64,000 nucleotides of DNA from Salvia splendens (taxonomy: Eukaryota; Streptophyta; Magnoliopsida; Lamiales; Lamiaceae): contig NW_024598694.1 in assembly GCF_004379255.2 (NCBI RefSeq), positions 1 to 64,000 on the forward strand, in the 5' to 3' direction. Numbering within the stretch: the stretch's first letter is position 1; every line of letters begins with the position of its first letter. Both the position numbers and the translations under genes were made by a program. Under the pieces are notes generated by a model, which saw only the letters and a program-made list of their open reading frames with translations, made no database searches and was not told the DNA's origin. This document shows, piece after piece, positions 23,345 through 36,233 of the stretch.

Positions 23345-23735
23345 TAGCATTGGCTTTTTTTACACATGAAAGGCTGCCTTTTTATTTTTACTTTTTTCCT
23401 GCCTTGCCTTTTTTTACACATGAAAGGCTGTTTTTTTCTTTTTTTTTCCGAACCTTGGCTTTTTTTAAACATGAAAGGCTGCCTTCTTATTTTTATTTTT
23501 TCGAGCCTTGGCTTTTTTTACACATGAAAGGCTGCCTTTTTCTTTTTTTTCGAGCCTTGGCTTTTTTTACACATGAAAGGCTGCCTTTTTCTTTTTTTTT
23601 CGAGCCTTGGCTTTTTTTAAACATGAAAGGCTGCCTTCTTATTTTTATTTTTTCGAGCCTTCGCTTTTTTTACACATGAAAGGCTGCCATTTTACTTTTT
23701 TTTTTTTGAGCCTTGGCTTTTTTTACACATCTCAG
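23345..23735. repeat. Minisatellite, ~52-bp unit, 7-8 copies
   Basis: The word CATGAAAGGCTGCC recurs near 23365, 23419, 23470, 23523, 23572, 23622 and 23675, spaced 49-54 bp, each followed by a T-rich run and CGAGCCTTGGC. The length changes are in the poly-T runs. Forward frames reading FFTHERLPF repeats are artefacts of the array. Confidence 0.92.
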
Positions 23736-24869
23736 GAAAAATGAATATCACCAAATGAATGTTCCAGGACTTCCATCTTTTTCTTGCCACCATAAATACC
23801 CTCCCAAGAATGTGCTAGCACTTTAATTTTAGTGACTAGGGTAGAAAATACAGGCCAATGAATGGATATAATAGATAGGCTGATATAGTGACTTCAATAT
23901 TTTTAACAAAGAAATTAGGCTTTGGGGGCTCAAACTGGCTCACTAGGGGTATATGCAGGGTTAGGCATGTGATAATTTGGATATGAGGCTTTTAGTCCTA
24001 TTGCCCAAATCATTATTATGCACCAATATCAACAAGATTGCAACTCGTAAAGCTCTCATTCAGTCGATCGACCATATGGCTTTTTCAATTAATTTTTCAA
24101 AACCGGAATAGTTCTCTCTCCTTAGCTCAAGAAATCGGACACCAAAGAACACTATTGTCACTTTATCTGAAGCACGGGAAACCTAGCTCTCCAGAAGTTA
24201 GTAAGCAACAACAAGTTTGCAGACCAACCCTTGAGGGAAACGAAGTCTACACTAATAACCCATAAAAAAGTGTGTTAGTTACAATCAATATAGAGAAAAT
24301 CTTGCATGCACACACAAATAGCAAGTGGTGAAAGTCTGTTCGTGGAAGCTTTTTGTTCTCATAACAAAGCAGTATAGTACTAGGGCACTTTCGGATATTT
24401 ATGAAGCTAATATCCCTTGTTTATCTATTGGTGATGCGTCTGAATTCATTAAAAAATAGGGAGATGCACATATTAAAGAACCATGACAGGCAACCTTTCG
24501 GAAATTTACTCTCAATAATAACATGTCAGTTACAAAGAGAAAATAACATTTAAATTCTCTATAAAATTAACATTTCAGCCACAGATGAGAATAAATAGCA
24601 GCTAGGCTCTTATGTATAAGTAGGAAACATCACAAGTTGAGTATATACAAGTTTGAATAACACCCGAATAAGATGAGAAGTAAACTTACCAGAATCCTCA
24701 AAGACTAGGATTTGATGTAGAGTTACCAGAATCCTCGAATACGTACGGGAAAACTACTTTCTTGTAAAACTACCTGCTGACATACCAAAATGCTGAAAAC
24801 AAACCTCTACCAGTATATCTTTAGCAGAACAAAAAAAAATTGTCAATTTAGATCATCTTCGAAACTTTG

Positions 24870-27185
24870 CGACATTCAATTTTGATTGATCAATTACATT
24901 GTTTTCTTTAAATATATAGTGCCATCTTTCCTGTCATCTTTACAAGATAGTCTTACCTTCCTACCTTCCTTTTCTGCATTAAAACTCCTTTTTTATGAAG
25001 CTTATTCCCTACAAAACAGTGTAAAATCATTTGCATATCATGTAAGACCCTGAGCAAATTAAGTGTTATTTAAACGTGGTTTTTATTTACATGATTTTCA
25101 AATCTTAAGCGAAAGGAAGGAAACGTTTTATATCATAAAAATATCTTTTGTTTTCTTTTATAAAGTGTAAGTTTTGTCTTACATCACTAGAAAAGGTAAT
25201 TACAACATCACAAGAAAAGATACATGAGATGATCTCTTACGGAAAAAATGTAGCATTGGGCTACTCTTTTTTTCATCTGGGCCGAGAGTCCAATATACGA
25301 AGCTAGTCCTAAAGGTAATATAAAAAATGGTTAGTGATAAAAATATATATGTGCTAAGGTAAAGATCATTTCTATTAAGACCCCAAAAACAAAACAGATG
25401 CACTTAACATTTTATGGAAAAAGATGAATGATATCCATAGGTTAAGCATGAGAGGTTTTACATGGACTAAATGATCTTCAGATGCAGCACGAACGATCCG
25501 GGGCACAAAAAATGACTTATAAATAACCCACAAAGAAGATTACCTATCTACTAAATGCACATAATGAATAAATGTGTTGAGTGAAGCAGGTTTATTAAAT
25601 AAAAAAAAGTGCAACTATAAGAAGCAGCATAATGACCATGTGCTAGAATGTTTCATTACCTAAATTGCAAACTAAGAAAGATAGGACAAACAAATAATTA
25701 ATGCCCGATATCAGAATGGAAGGAAAGCATACATTGAAATTACCTCAGCAGTTGTACATTGTCCACATGCACACTATACTTGTAAATTACATGCAAAATA
25801 CAAATAACATTGTCCACTTTTAAGCTAAGATAAGCTCGGAGGTGATCGACAAGTCTAGGTTATTGCAGGTGCTCAAACTCTCACCTTTTCATTTAAAAGT
25901 TACTTTCATAAAATTAACATCCATTTGTTAAAACCAGCAATTTGATCAAAATATCTCTTCAAGCACATCATTGGTGTGTTCAAATAGGCAAAGACATTTT
26001 CTAAGAAACTCAGATGTCATGCTTCGAGTCTTTTCGACCTTCAATCATGAATAGCAAAGAAACCATGGCATGGAATCCATAGCACTCTAAAATTTTAAAA
26101 TTAGTTGTACTGATGGAAAGCTTACAAAGTTTATCATGATGAATGACAGAAAATTTGAATCATCTGACAAGACATCTGCCAAGCGCATTGCATTAAGTTC
26201 CAGTTGCCCCTCGGGTAGCTTGCCTCAGAGGGAGCATTAAACATTTTTTTTAGCAACGCAAGAACCTATACAAAACAAATGCCCATGATACCACCAAGTA
26301 AGACAAAATGACAAATTGACAACTGCATATGTATAGAAGGCAAAATCTTCTCAAAGTGCAGACATTGCAATGCTTATTGTATAGGAAATACTATAAACAT
26401 TTGTTATAGACCGAACTGCGACTGGGCAATACTACAAACAAGAAAAAAAATTGAAATGTCAGATTTGGGTTTTCTCGTGTGTAAAATTTCTGCAGCACAT
26501 TTAAGATAATTTTAGTTTCATTTTCAAAGTACAAAACTTGCTGGTTGTTCAATGTTATTGTAACAACAGGTCTAAAGGGTCTGGGAATTTTTTTTCTATT
26601 ATAAATGCAATGACACATGTATCTCTCTGAGAGTTATGACCAAAACTGCATGATGCTTTCACTTTAGAAACCAATACCTTGAGTCCAACAGACTTTGCCA
26701 CATCCTGAGTTGATGTTTTGCTGGCCACCTCTTCCAGGTAGGATACACTTTCAGCTTCACAAAGGTGCAACAGCTGCAGTAGAAAAAAATACATTTACTT
26801 CAAAGAAATAGGGGCCGGTTTACAAACCACACCAAGCACAAGCACATAAAAATTTTAAGGTGTGCTAACTTTACCAGCAGCAGTTGTATTATTCAAAGGC
26901 ATAAATCCACTAATCTTAATTGGAAAGTGCACTCACAATAGATAAAGCTTTAGATTTTAGGTGAGAGATAGCAGCCATGTATGAGGAAATATTGTCTCAG
27001 CCCAATAATTTTAAGTTCATGACGGCCTAAACCAGAATAAGAACGACTACATTGCCACACTACTCCTGAATTAATAAACATGTCACAAGGAAGAAAATAA
27101 ATAATAAAGAAACAAAAGGGGAAAAGGAAAAGAGAAAGTAAACAGGAATGAAGAAAGAATTCAGAAGTGTGAGATTTTAGTTCTC
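24870..27185 (-). pseudogene. NDX: NDX pseudogene, upstream copy, middle exons
   Basis: This block duplicates 15770-17260 (as 25740-27185) and 17460-17960 (as 24870-25330). NDX exons on the reverse strand: ISHLKSKALSI (about 26975), HLCEAESVSYLEEVASKTST with QDVAKSVGLKV (about 26770-26680), and the exon at about 26245-26130. Compared with the other copy, the last exon lacks one base in the run before GGGGCAACTGG (at about 26210), which shifts YPKGQLELNAM out of frame. That makes this copy non-functional at this exon. Confidence 0.75.
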
Positions 27186-27849
27186 TAGTGGGATAAAGTT
27201 ATAAATGCTATTAATAGAACTTGTAATATGCTAATTCACAGTACTAATCTAGCTTAAAAATAATTGACTGCCCAACATTGTATAATCATTCTCTAGTGTA
27301 ACAATTACTTTATCCGTCCCCCAGTACTATAGCACAATTACTATGTCTGGTGTCCCCTAAAATTTAGCACTTTCCATTTTGGTTCATGAACACACTCTAG
27401 TTTATATTTCAAACTTCCAGTGACACATTTATCAAAAAATCATATTTTTTCACAACATAGTGGGACCCTCAATAATACCCTTTATCCACTTAAACCACAT
27501 CGACCAAATGTGCTATACTATTGGGAGACAAGGAATTACATTCCCACGTATCAAACATCAACTTTTTCACCCAAGCTCAAATGTAACAAACAAATCCTAG
27601 GACATACATCAACATGCATCAGATAAAGCTGCAGCCACATAAGCAAATCAAGCTGATTATGGAATCTCTTACTATCTCACTTGGACAGAAATAAATGAAG
27701 TCCCTGGAGCAGAAACATGTATACAAAATAGAAATTCCAGCTCAAGTTCCCTGGAGCAGAAACATGTATTCACCACATTTGACATTTTAAAGAAATGTCA
27801 ATGCTTTCAGTCAGTGAAAACTCTAATCAGATGAAAGGATAAAATCTTG

Positions 27850-29300
27850 TTATTCACAATGCATTCCGGGAACAACTTTTGCTGACACAAGGACTGTAGA
27901 AATTGAAGAGAAGAATCATACTCTGGCAGAGGTGATTCAAGGTCTCTTCAGTAGTAGGGAAAGCACTTCCAAATGAATCGTTGGTCTGCAGAAACTTGAC
28001 ATCTACACAAACAGCAGCAAATTCTGCCTCTATGAATATGTCCACCTGCCACCAACTCCACTTACTCAGCCACAACATTACTTGATAACACTTTGAAATA
28101 ACAACAATCAAGATGATGGAGTAGGAAGATTTATACCATTAAACAAGTAATTTAATGTTCTTAGTTTTCACCAAATCCCGGATTGCTACCTTGTAATATG
28201 CAGTCAATGCTTGAGCAACCTCTTGGTAGTGTGGAGAAACAATTTTATAATACAAGCTACCAGAGCCGAATGAAGAAGAACCATGCCATTGGGTATGGTG
28301 TGAGATTCCTGGATACGAAGTAGTAAGTACATATCTACAAACAACATAGTAAAGATCTAAAATTTCAAGGAAATGAATACTGACATCTCTGTATGGACCA
28401 AGTAGAACTAGCAGATAGAAGACCAGGTCAATCAGTTGTTCTAATATCTTCACATCATCAAGCAATATCTGAAGAAAACATATGATGATATATGAATTAA
28501 GGGGGATACAAAGGATGTATACAAATATAACCATATCATGACACACGTAACAAGTATGATGCCAAAAGTTGAGAATGTCAATAATTTTCAAGTACAATAA
28601 ACAACAAATATAAATTAAGAAAGAGCTAGGATCAATGTGAAGATAAGGAGCTGTGAATCATAGTTATTAAAGGTTAAAGACCAAAAGGGCACTGGAGAGG
28701 TGGAACTAAAATACCTACACAACATTAAGTAGTGCATTTTATTGGTGAGTTTATGAGCTTAGGAAGTTGTGGTTTATGCAAAAACATTAGCAACTGCACA
28801 TACCTAAAACTAGAGGAAATTAAGCAGAAAGGTTGTCAGGATAACTAGAAAAAAACTTGTTAAGATACTTTTAAACTTCCATTTTACAATAGTTTCCTAA
28901 AGCAAAAAGAAGGAAAGTGAAAACAAAGATACTATTACATGATGCAGTGGAAAAAACCACTATAAGAGAATACATGTCGCTAGTAAAGTAACCAAGTCAA
29001 AATAAAAAATTCTTTCAATCCGTGTATGTTTGCCATCTTGCATCAATCAGCACACAAATCCAATTATAAGTGTAATATAGGGCTTTTGAAAACTAACAAA
29101 AATTAGACCAGTGTCGTCTGCTTGATACGATGATAGATAATACAGTTTGACTTCCGATAACCTGTTCAATTTTGGGCACCCGAGAGGTAAGATGAAACAT
29201 GGAATGCAAGAGAAGAATTCCACATAGCAAATATGTGCATTCCGAAGTATAAATACCAATAACAATATCTGTAACATAAACAGCAACTTTTAGAACAACC
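27850..29300 (-). pseudogene. NDX: NDX pseudogene, 5' coding exons
   Basis: In order on the reverse strand: CTYLLCGILLLHSMFHLTSR with VPKIEQ (about 29250-29162), ending at a GTTATC donor; ILLDDVKILEQLIDLVFYLL (28468 to about 28390), beginning right after a CTTCAG acceptor; MVLLHSALVAC followed in another frame by SPHYQEVAQALTAYYK (about 28290-28192, GTAGCA donor); VDIFIEAEFAAVCVDVKFLQ to TTEETLNHLCQ (from 28041); then in a shifted frame YDSSLQFLQSLCQQKLFPEC (about 27930-27865). These are consecutive parts of the NDX N-terminal region. Two frame changes inside exons (after HSALVAC and after NHLCQ) indicate a pseudogene. These 5' exons occur only once. Confidence 0.8.
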
Positions 29301-29639
29301 CTATTAATTTCTACGAGTACATCCCTAATACAAGCAGCCAAGAAATTGAAGATTTAACCTCCGTAGAGTTCCCAACAAACTACAGTTCCAGCATCACACA
29401 ACTGTTTCACCATCAAAATCGAGAGAGAAATAGAGTCAGTCAGTGGGCCTAGCTTGCAAAATGGCTGAGACCAAATTCTAAGAGAAATGCTCAAAGGAAT
29501 AACACCAATCTACAAATAAACAAGCGATGACCTTCTCTTTCAACCCAAGAATGTTTGGACATCACAATAAGTTTAATAGCTTCACAAATCAAGATGAGAG
29601 CCCATATATCATGACCCAGATCTAACTCCCTAACATATC

Positions 29640-30300
29640 TAGCCAAACAAGAAGATAAAATTTATAAACTGGAAAATTAATGGAAACAACTTAGTTAGGC
29701 CGAGAAGTCCACGGCAGTCCACCGCTGCAACGACTGCTTGGTGGATTCTGGAGAGCCGCTCGGAGAGAGAATCGGTGGCACCGAAATCAGACGGTGAGTC
29801 CGTGAGGAGGTCTACGGTGACGTGTATCCCGCCTCGTCGATTTAAATAAACACTGACATGCAACAAAGACAGTGAAATTCCAAAAAGGAACACAAAATAG
29901 CAGGAAAATACAAATAAACAAGGGAAAAGGACAATACCTACACCTAATCACCTACACCCATTTTTTGTTGCTTAATTTGCACGCATTATCACAAACTACA
30001 ACTTCGCCCCCAACACTACCACTCAGTAACGCGCCGCTGGGAACTAAACCAGTTTCGCAAACCCATGTCAAACTCCATTTCCACAAAACTAAAATAAACA
30101 TACAACTAAAAGCAAATTCAGCGAGAAAAAAGTTACCGGAGATTGCTTCGACGTCGGCGGCGCCTGGAGCCACGATGAGCAGCCGGAATCGGAGGCGTCG
30201 TCGCAGCCGGAAAAATCGAGACTAGACAGTGAGGCGGTTAATGGGAGTGATGCTTTTTTTCTAACGGGAATTCTAATTTGGGGGAATTCAAATCGAAAAA
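29640..30300 (-). other. 5' leader / promoter-proximal exons upstream of the NDX pseudogene
   Basis: A GC-rich open stretch at about 29860-29700 (reverse) reads GIHVTVDLLTDSPSDFGATD and SLSERLSRIHQAVVAAVDCR; I do not recognise it. Further upstream, 30240-30141 looks like a 5'UTR exon (CCGGCTGCGACGACGCCTCC) ending at a donor TCTCCG|GTAACT. They lie in the right place and orientation to be the start of the NDX gene. NDX identity of these pieces is inferred from position only. Confidence 0.4.
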
Positions 30301-30369
30301 GAATTTTAGATAGAAAGGGTAATTTATTTGGGCCGGGATTAATTCCTTGATGCGTGTGTTGAAGGGAAC

Positions 30370-30690
30370 GAATATTTCTATAAAAAAACAGCACAATATG
30401 TTGTGCATTAAACGCAGAGGAAATGGAGTAAAACGCAAACATACAAGTTATCTTCATTTTCAAACCATTTTCCCTTTTATTATGGTTTAGGCAAATATTA
30501 ATACAAATTGCATTCCAACCCCATGGCCCACCATACAGCACAACCTCTTTCATACTCCGTATAGTACAGGTATCATATTTTACAAAAGTTGGTTTTTTTT
30601 ATTTTTATCACTAATTATTTAAAACTGATTTGTTTTTTATATATTTATAAAATATATTATAAAAATAATTTTTTTAATTTTTATGTTGAA
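30370..30690 (-). repeat. Left arm of a ~300-bp inverted repeat
   Basis: The reverse complement of 30370-30555 (GGCCATGGGGTTGGAATGCA, then TAATACAAATTG-type words and GCGTTTAATGCACAACATAT) matches 32375-32545 in the forward direction. The similarity continues inward through AAACTGATTTGTTTT (about 30620). The right arm is listed separately. The spacer contains a MITE. Transcription across it would give a long hairpin RNA. Confidence 0.8.
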
Positions 30691-30930
30691 TACTCCCCCG
30701 TTCCGCGGTAGTTGAGTCATTTCTTTTTCTGCACTCGTTTTAGAAAAATGATAATAAATAGTTAAAGTAGAAAAATAGTAAAGTAAGTGAAAGCATAATG
30801 TAGATAAGACTCTTCTATACATTATACTCTCTCTTACTTTATTTTTTCTCCACTTTAACTTTTTATTATTATTTTCTCAAAACGAATGCAGAAAATGAAA
30901 TAACTCAACTACCGTGGAACGGATGGAGTA
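30691..30930. mobile_element. Stowaway-like MITE with TA duplication
   Basis: Left end TACTCCCCCGTTCCGCGGTA, right end TACCGTGGAACGGATGGAGT, with complementary arms including TTAAAGTAGAAAAATAGTAA. TA lies at both ends (30691-30692 and 30929-30930). It is about 240 bp, non-coding, and related to the MITE at 12755-12988. Confidence 0.9.
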
Positions 30931-32199
30931 CTTCTTTATACAATACTTCTTTTATAATAGTAATATTTAAGATATAATAGTAGTAATACGTACTTAGTTT
31001 TATTGCATGGAATAGGTGTAATTATTAAAAACTAAGTGTTATTTTAATGTATAAATACTCCATATACTAATACTACCATAAAAGAAGCACCTCAAAGAAA
31101 AAATATTCTCTTATAAGTTAAAAAAAATCCAGCATATCAATAATAAACATTGTATTAGTAATTTCTATATGTCAAGTTAACTTTTACAAATTAGAATACA
31201 ATGACTTTTACACGAAAAAAAAAATCAGATTAATATAATAGGATCATGGTGAATCAATTAGCATCTTAAGAAGATGCAATAATAGATTTTTAGTTAAATT
31301 TTATCAGTATATGAAGCAGGAGAATGTGATCAATTGCTAACTAATTATCAATCCAAAATTAAGACTAATTTTTAACCATTAGATTAGGAGATCTAGAGGT
31401 TGATATAATGTCAAGTAGATTATATTTTAAATTTAAATAATTATTAAATAAAATTAAAGGGTATTAATGTCAATTCTCCTTTTATTAAAATTATCCCAAA
31501 ACTTTAAATTTACGTAACTCGCTCGATTTAAATTATTTTTTCGCAAAAAAATATCAATTTAAAGGTAATTTTATAAGGATTCTAACGAGATCTCAATTGC
31601 ATATGTTCCAACGACGTTCAGATGATAGAATTTGATGATTTTTTTTTTCAGATTTTCGTATATGTTGATAAACAGATTTTTATCAACAAATACATCAAAA
31701 ATTCTCAATATAATGTGTGTAAAATATCAACATAATGCATGTAAAATCTCAATATAATGTATGTAAAATCTCAACATAATGCATGTAAAATCTCAATAAA
31801 ACCGTGTTGATATTTTCGTGTACTTGTGTTGAAATACTCATGTCACTGTGTTGATATTTGTAATACACTATGTTAATATAAAAAAACATCAAAATTATGA
31901 TATGATAATAGAATGACGATCTTACCCTTTTGTTGATATTTTGTCTACTATTTATTAAAATTCGTAAGATTTAATCCCATCCACTCATTTTGAAATCTAA
32001 TGGTGAAGATTTGGTCTTTATTTTGGATTATGAAGATATAAGAATTATTCATCACGTAAAAATCATCTTATTTTAATTTTCTAAAAAATAAAATCAACTT
32101 GATTTATAGATTTGTACTTAAACAGAAATTTTAATTATTGATTATCATGTTGAATAATAATTCTTTACATATAGAATAATATTTTTATATAATAATACT
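30931..32199. other. AT-rich spacer with a short imperfect repeat, no gene
   Basis: No coding frame or RNA gene recognised. Between about 31700 and 31800 the words CTCAACATAATGCATGTAAA and CTCAATATAATGTATGTAAA alternate in tandem. Nearby, TGTTGATATTT and its complement recur (31800-31950). Confidence 0.55.
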
Positions 32200-32550
32200 C
32201 CTTAGTATGTATTTTTATGATATACTTTGGTTTTAAAACAATTCTAATATATTTTTATAATATATAAATAAAACAAATCAGTTTCTAGCAATTAATTATA
32301 AGAAATTTGAAAATAACTTTTATTAAAATATTACGATGTATACATGTATTATACTATGAAAGATATAATGATTATTGGGCTTCCCTCTGTATGGTGGGCC
32401 ATGGGGTTGGAATACAATTTGTATTAATATTTGCCTAAAGCATAATAAAAGGGAAAAGGGGTTGAAAATGAAATTAACTTATATGTCTGCGTTTCATTCC
32501 ATTTCATGTGCGTTTAATGCACAACATATTATGCTGGGTTTTTTCAAACA
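32200..32550 (+). repeat. Right arm of the inverted repeat (partner 30370-30690)
   Basis: Forward sequence GGTGGGCCATGGGGTTGGAA (about 32391) and following, plus the complement of AAACTGATTTGTTTT at about 32270, mirror the left arm. The arms differ by scattered substitutions and small indels, so the duplication is not new. Confidence 0.8.
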
Positions 32551-33672
32551 GGAGAGGATCCGTTCCCATGTGTTGAAATAAGTTGAATAAATCAATAAAT
32601 TATGGCCGACTTTAAGTGGGCAATTTTTCAATAATTAGTGGGCTGATTTTTAAATTATAGTAACTGAGTTTATGCAAATAATTAAACCCTAATTTTAAAC
32701 TTTTAAATTCTTTGTTCTAGATTAATTTAATTAATAGTGGGCTGACTTTAAGTGGACTAGTTTTAAATAATTTGGTGTCAATTTGTTTAATATGCTGGAT
32801 TATTCAATAACTCTTAGAAGATAAATTTAAGTTAATGCAAATAATTAAACCCTAATTTAATTCATGTAAAAGAATCTTAAAAGCTCCCTAAGAAAAGATC
32901 AAGAAATAAAATGAACAAGCATGCATTCTAATTAAGTTAAATATTTTATTGAGTCTAGTCAGCATGTTATCATTGTTTTAAAAGGGCTATACCGACAAGA
33001 AAGTTAAGACCGAAGTGAAATTTTCAATTAAGGATTTAAGTAAATGAGGTGGGTTTTACTAATCCTATATTATTGTGGGCTTTCATCCTAAATACGAGCT
33101 ACGTTTCATGTATGTTTTTTGAGAAAATGGCATTATATAAGTTATGTAATGCCATGTTTTGTCTTGAGCATTGTCTATCTGTTTGACTAGCAAAGGGGAG
33201 TATACCAACTAGATAAATTATGATACTACCGAATTCAGGTCCTTGCTCAGGACTAGTCGGGCGTCATCCTTCAAGTTGGCCAGTCTAGTGACTGTCATGG
33301 AATGTTGCCACATTCCGTGTTAAAGTATGTTTAGACATGATATATGTTAAAAGAACTTAGGCTAAAGTAGAATTTTACGTATGAACTATTTTAGTGTTTC
33401 TCGGGCCGTTTTAAAATAAAATGTCGCGTTAATCAATTGTGGCTTAAAGTTTCTTTTCTGAAAAATAAAATTGTGCAGGTTGAGCGGCAACGATGATAGG
33501 GTATGCTGAGCAGAGATGACAAGCTTTCAATAGTATAATGTGGAGTGCATTATGTATCCATACATAATGTCATTCATTCTTGAACCATTCGCTACAACTT
33601 AAACTCGAGTCTATGTTCATTATATTATGCGTGTGCTCTGATATATTTTATGTTGATCCCAAGTCATTTATA
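32551..33672. other. No gene recognised
   Basis: AT-rich to 32950, then more mixed sequence (ATACCGACAAGAAAGTTAAG; GGTCCTTGCTCAGGACTAGT) that may be old retrotransposon LTR, but no terminal TG..CA pair or coding domain was found. Confidence 0.4.
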
Positions 33673-34677
33673 TCTATACATATATAAAAGGGAAGTTTTG
33701 AAGAAAATAACAGAAGTGTCATTATGATATTATAAATTAAAATAATTGATTACATATCATAAATTTAGAGAAGTCAAAAAGTTTTTTGTTATTATCATAA
33801 TAATAATGGGGAAGTGAATGGTTTTGAAGAAGATGAAGTGAATTATATTCTATGAACCATATATTTGTTATTAATATTCTAAATATATATTAAAAGTTTA
33901 AGTAAATGCATATAAAGTTTATTAATTCGAATTATATTAATGACAAGTCATAGTTGAATGCAAATTCAATCAATATTATTATCTTTTTGATTCATGTGAT
34001 AGTGGCAATTATATATGTCTACTTTCATACTCCTACGTAAAAGAAACATGAAGAGGCTCCAATTAGAAAAGCCATTGTAGGACAAGTAAAGTGCCTACAT
34101 GATTGGGGAAGAGTTTATACATGAATTTTTTATGGAACATATAGATGTAATAAACACTTATGGATTCATGCGATGAACTGGATTCATGTTAATAAATTTA
34201 TTTGTTTAATTTAATTAATTATATATTTGAATTTAATGAAATATGAAGGCAAATTATATTTTATATATTTATTTGTTATATAGTTTTTATTATATTTTTC
34301 TATAATTATTATAAATTGTATATTAATAATTTCAAATTAATGGTGTTTTGTATATATCAAAATATTTCTATTTAAAATGTGTCTTTGTTGTTTTAACGGA
34401 GTATTACTATAATTTTAAATATTATAATCATGCTTTGAATTTAAACTGCATAATTGGGTTTAAAAATTTACTTATATTACTCTAAATCAAGATTAGAATT
34501 ATTAATTGTGATTTAGTTTATAATATTTTTATTTTATTCACACTTACTATTATACCAACGTTTCTATTTAATTAAGTTGTTATTAGTATCAAATATACAA
34601 ATTTCAAATTATATAAATAGAACAATATATATTTAAAAAAATTTCAATTTACCATGCATAGCACGGGGGGATACTAG
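33673..34677 (+). mobile_element. Non-autonomous Helitron (1005 bp)
   Basis: The 5' end TCTATACATATATAAAAGGG has the TC start and AT-rich AAAAGGG pattern of plant Helitrons. The 3' end is GGGGATACTAG, preceded by a short hairpin (CCATGC-ATA-GCACGG). It lies between A (33672) and T (34678), the usual Helitron target. No Rep/helicase is present, so it would need an outside source. Its last 135 bp (34543-34677) are also the first part of each 3.57-kb tandem unit. Confidence 0.85.
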
Positions 34678-34845
34678 TTTCAGTTAAGTTGCACATTTTT
34701 TCCCTTTCTTTCTCGCTTCATAACATCCCCTAGTCACGGTAAACCGAACTTTGTATCCTTAGAAAGTGCGTCGTGACATATCATGTAGTATGGCATATAT
34801 TGTTTTCCATACTAATTTTACTGATACTTCCTCCGTCCACGATTG

Positions 34846-35816
34846 TGTTAGAGTTTTGTATACTAGAAATCACATTTCGAGTGATTGCATACTATAAAAA
34901 CTCTTATTTTAATTTCTAAGGAATAAAACAGATTATTTTTGTCATAATGATTGTTGTGTTTTACATTTAACAGTTGTTTATTTACATGTTTAAATATATA
35001 AGAAACTTAACAAGTCTAAGTCTTTGTTTTAGTAGACCGGTTGTGGGCGTCGTCCACTTTAAGGTAACACGGTCAGTTCTAAAACAAAGAAAAAACATAA
35101 TTTCACAACTCAGATAGGCTTTGATTACCTATCGCGAAAGGTTGCAATGTCAGTCCGCATATTTCTAAGCTTTACTGAAATCAGATGACATTGGTGTGAT
35201 ATAGCACCGAACGGATCTAACAGCAAGACATGTCTTTATGGTATCTACTAAAAGACGAGGTCTTGAAAATAATCATTTCTTAATCAATATATTTAGCATT
35301 GAACATTCGTTATTGATTATGTATTACTTTGATTTATCAAATGGTGGTGGTTTTCGCAACCCAATAATCATGATATTTTGGGTAGTGTTGATTAATATCT
35401 AGCGGTGCTAGGATTCCTGTTATATTGAATCGTGCGTCTGGTGAGTCTGGTTTAATAATGTCCTCAAGTGGAGCTCCTTTTATTATTCAGAACCTAGCTA
35501 GTTGGAATTTTAATTATTCTATGAACAATAAAAAAGTGTTTCCTGAAGTCCACGGTTGGAACTAAAAGATATTAATTAATTAAGTCTATAGAAGACATTA
35601 ATTAATTAATGGACATTTATATCTTAAGCGCAAGGAATAACCTTTTAAAAGTGGAAACTCGGATTACTTGTAATTTCGGATTTAGATGGGTAATACAATA
35701 TTATTACTGTAGTTGCTGATAATAATATTATAATATAAGCGTGAATTAAATTGTGGGTTCAATTTAATTAGAAGAGCTAATGACCTCTGATTCTCTGATT
35801 TGCGCTTCCGCTGTCA
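34846..35816 (+). mobile_element. Solo copia-type LTR, unit 1 (inside a Stowaway-like MITE)
   Basis: It starts TGTTAGAGTTTTGTATACTA and ends CTTCCGCTGTCA (TG..CA). The sequence matches, on the opposite strand, the 3' LTR of the copia element at 55099-56555: TGTTAGGGTTTTGTATTCTA, TTTTAGTAGACCGGTTGTGG and AAAGGTTGCAATGTCAGTCC are shared. It is shorter (971 against about 1457 bp) because a downstream part is absent. The flanks CTTCCTCCGTCCACGATTG and CGTCCGTCCAAAATCTAGTG look like the two halves of a Stowaway-type MITE. A clean 5-bp duplication was not found. No internal retrotransposon region is present, hence solo LTR. Confidence 0.75.
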
Positions 35817-36233
35817 ACACCATCAGAATGAGTGGCACAAGTTTTCCTTTTCGTCCGTCCAAAATCTAGTGTCTCATTTATTTTTACTACTTTTAGTAAT
35901 GACCTCACGTTCCACTAACTCTTCTCATTCATATTTTGTTTAAAAACAAGTATGTAAAAGTATGACCCATACTCCACTAACTTTTTCTACCTTCTTTCTG
36001 TTCAGTGGCGTATCCTAAATTTTTGATATGGGTGAGAAAAATAATTATAACAACTTGGATTTATAATATTAAACTAATCCATTTATTCTCTTTGTAATGT
36101 TTTCTCGATTAAAATTTTATCCTTATTTTTTACATCAAATCCTTATTTGTAAATAAAAATAAATTATGTTTTCCAGTGTTACTATATGGATGATTTCTAT
36201 TGTTTTCTAGTGTTAATATATATATATATATAT

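Noticed and set aside
23350..23679. 109-residue FFTHERLPF repeat protein
   Set aside because: A translation of the 52-bp minisatellite.
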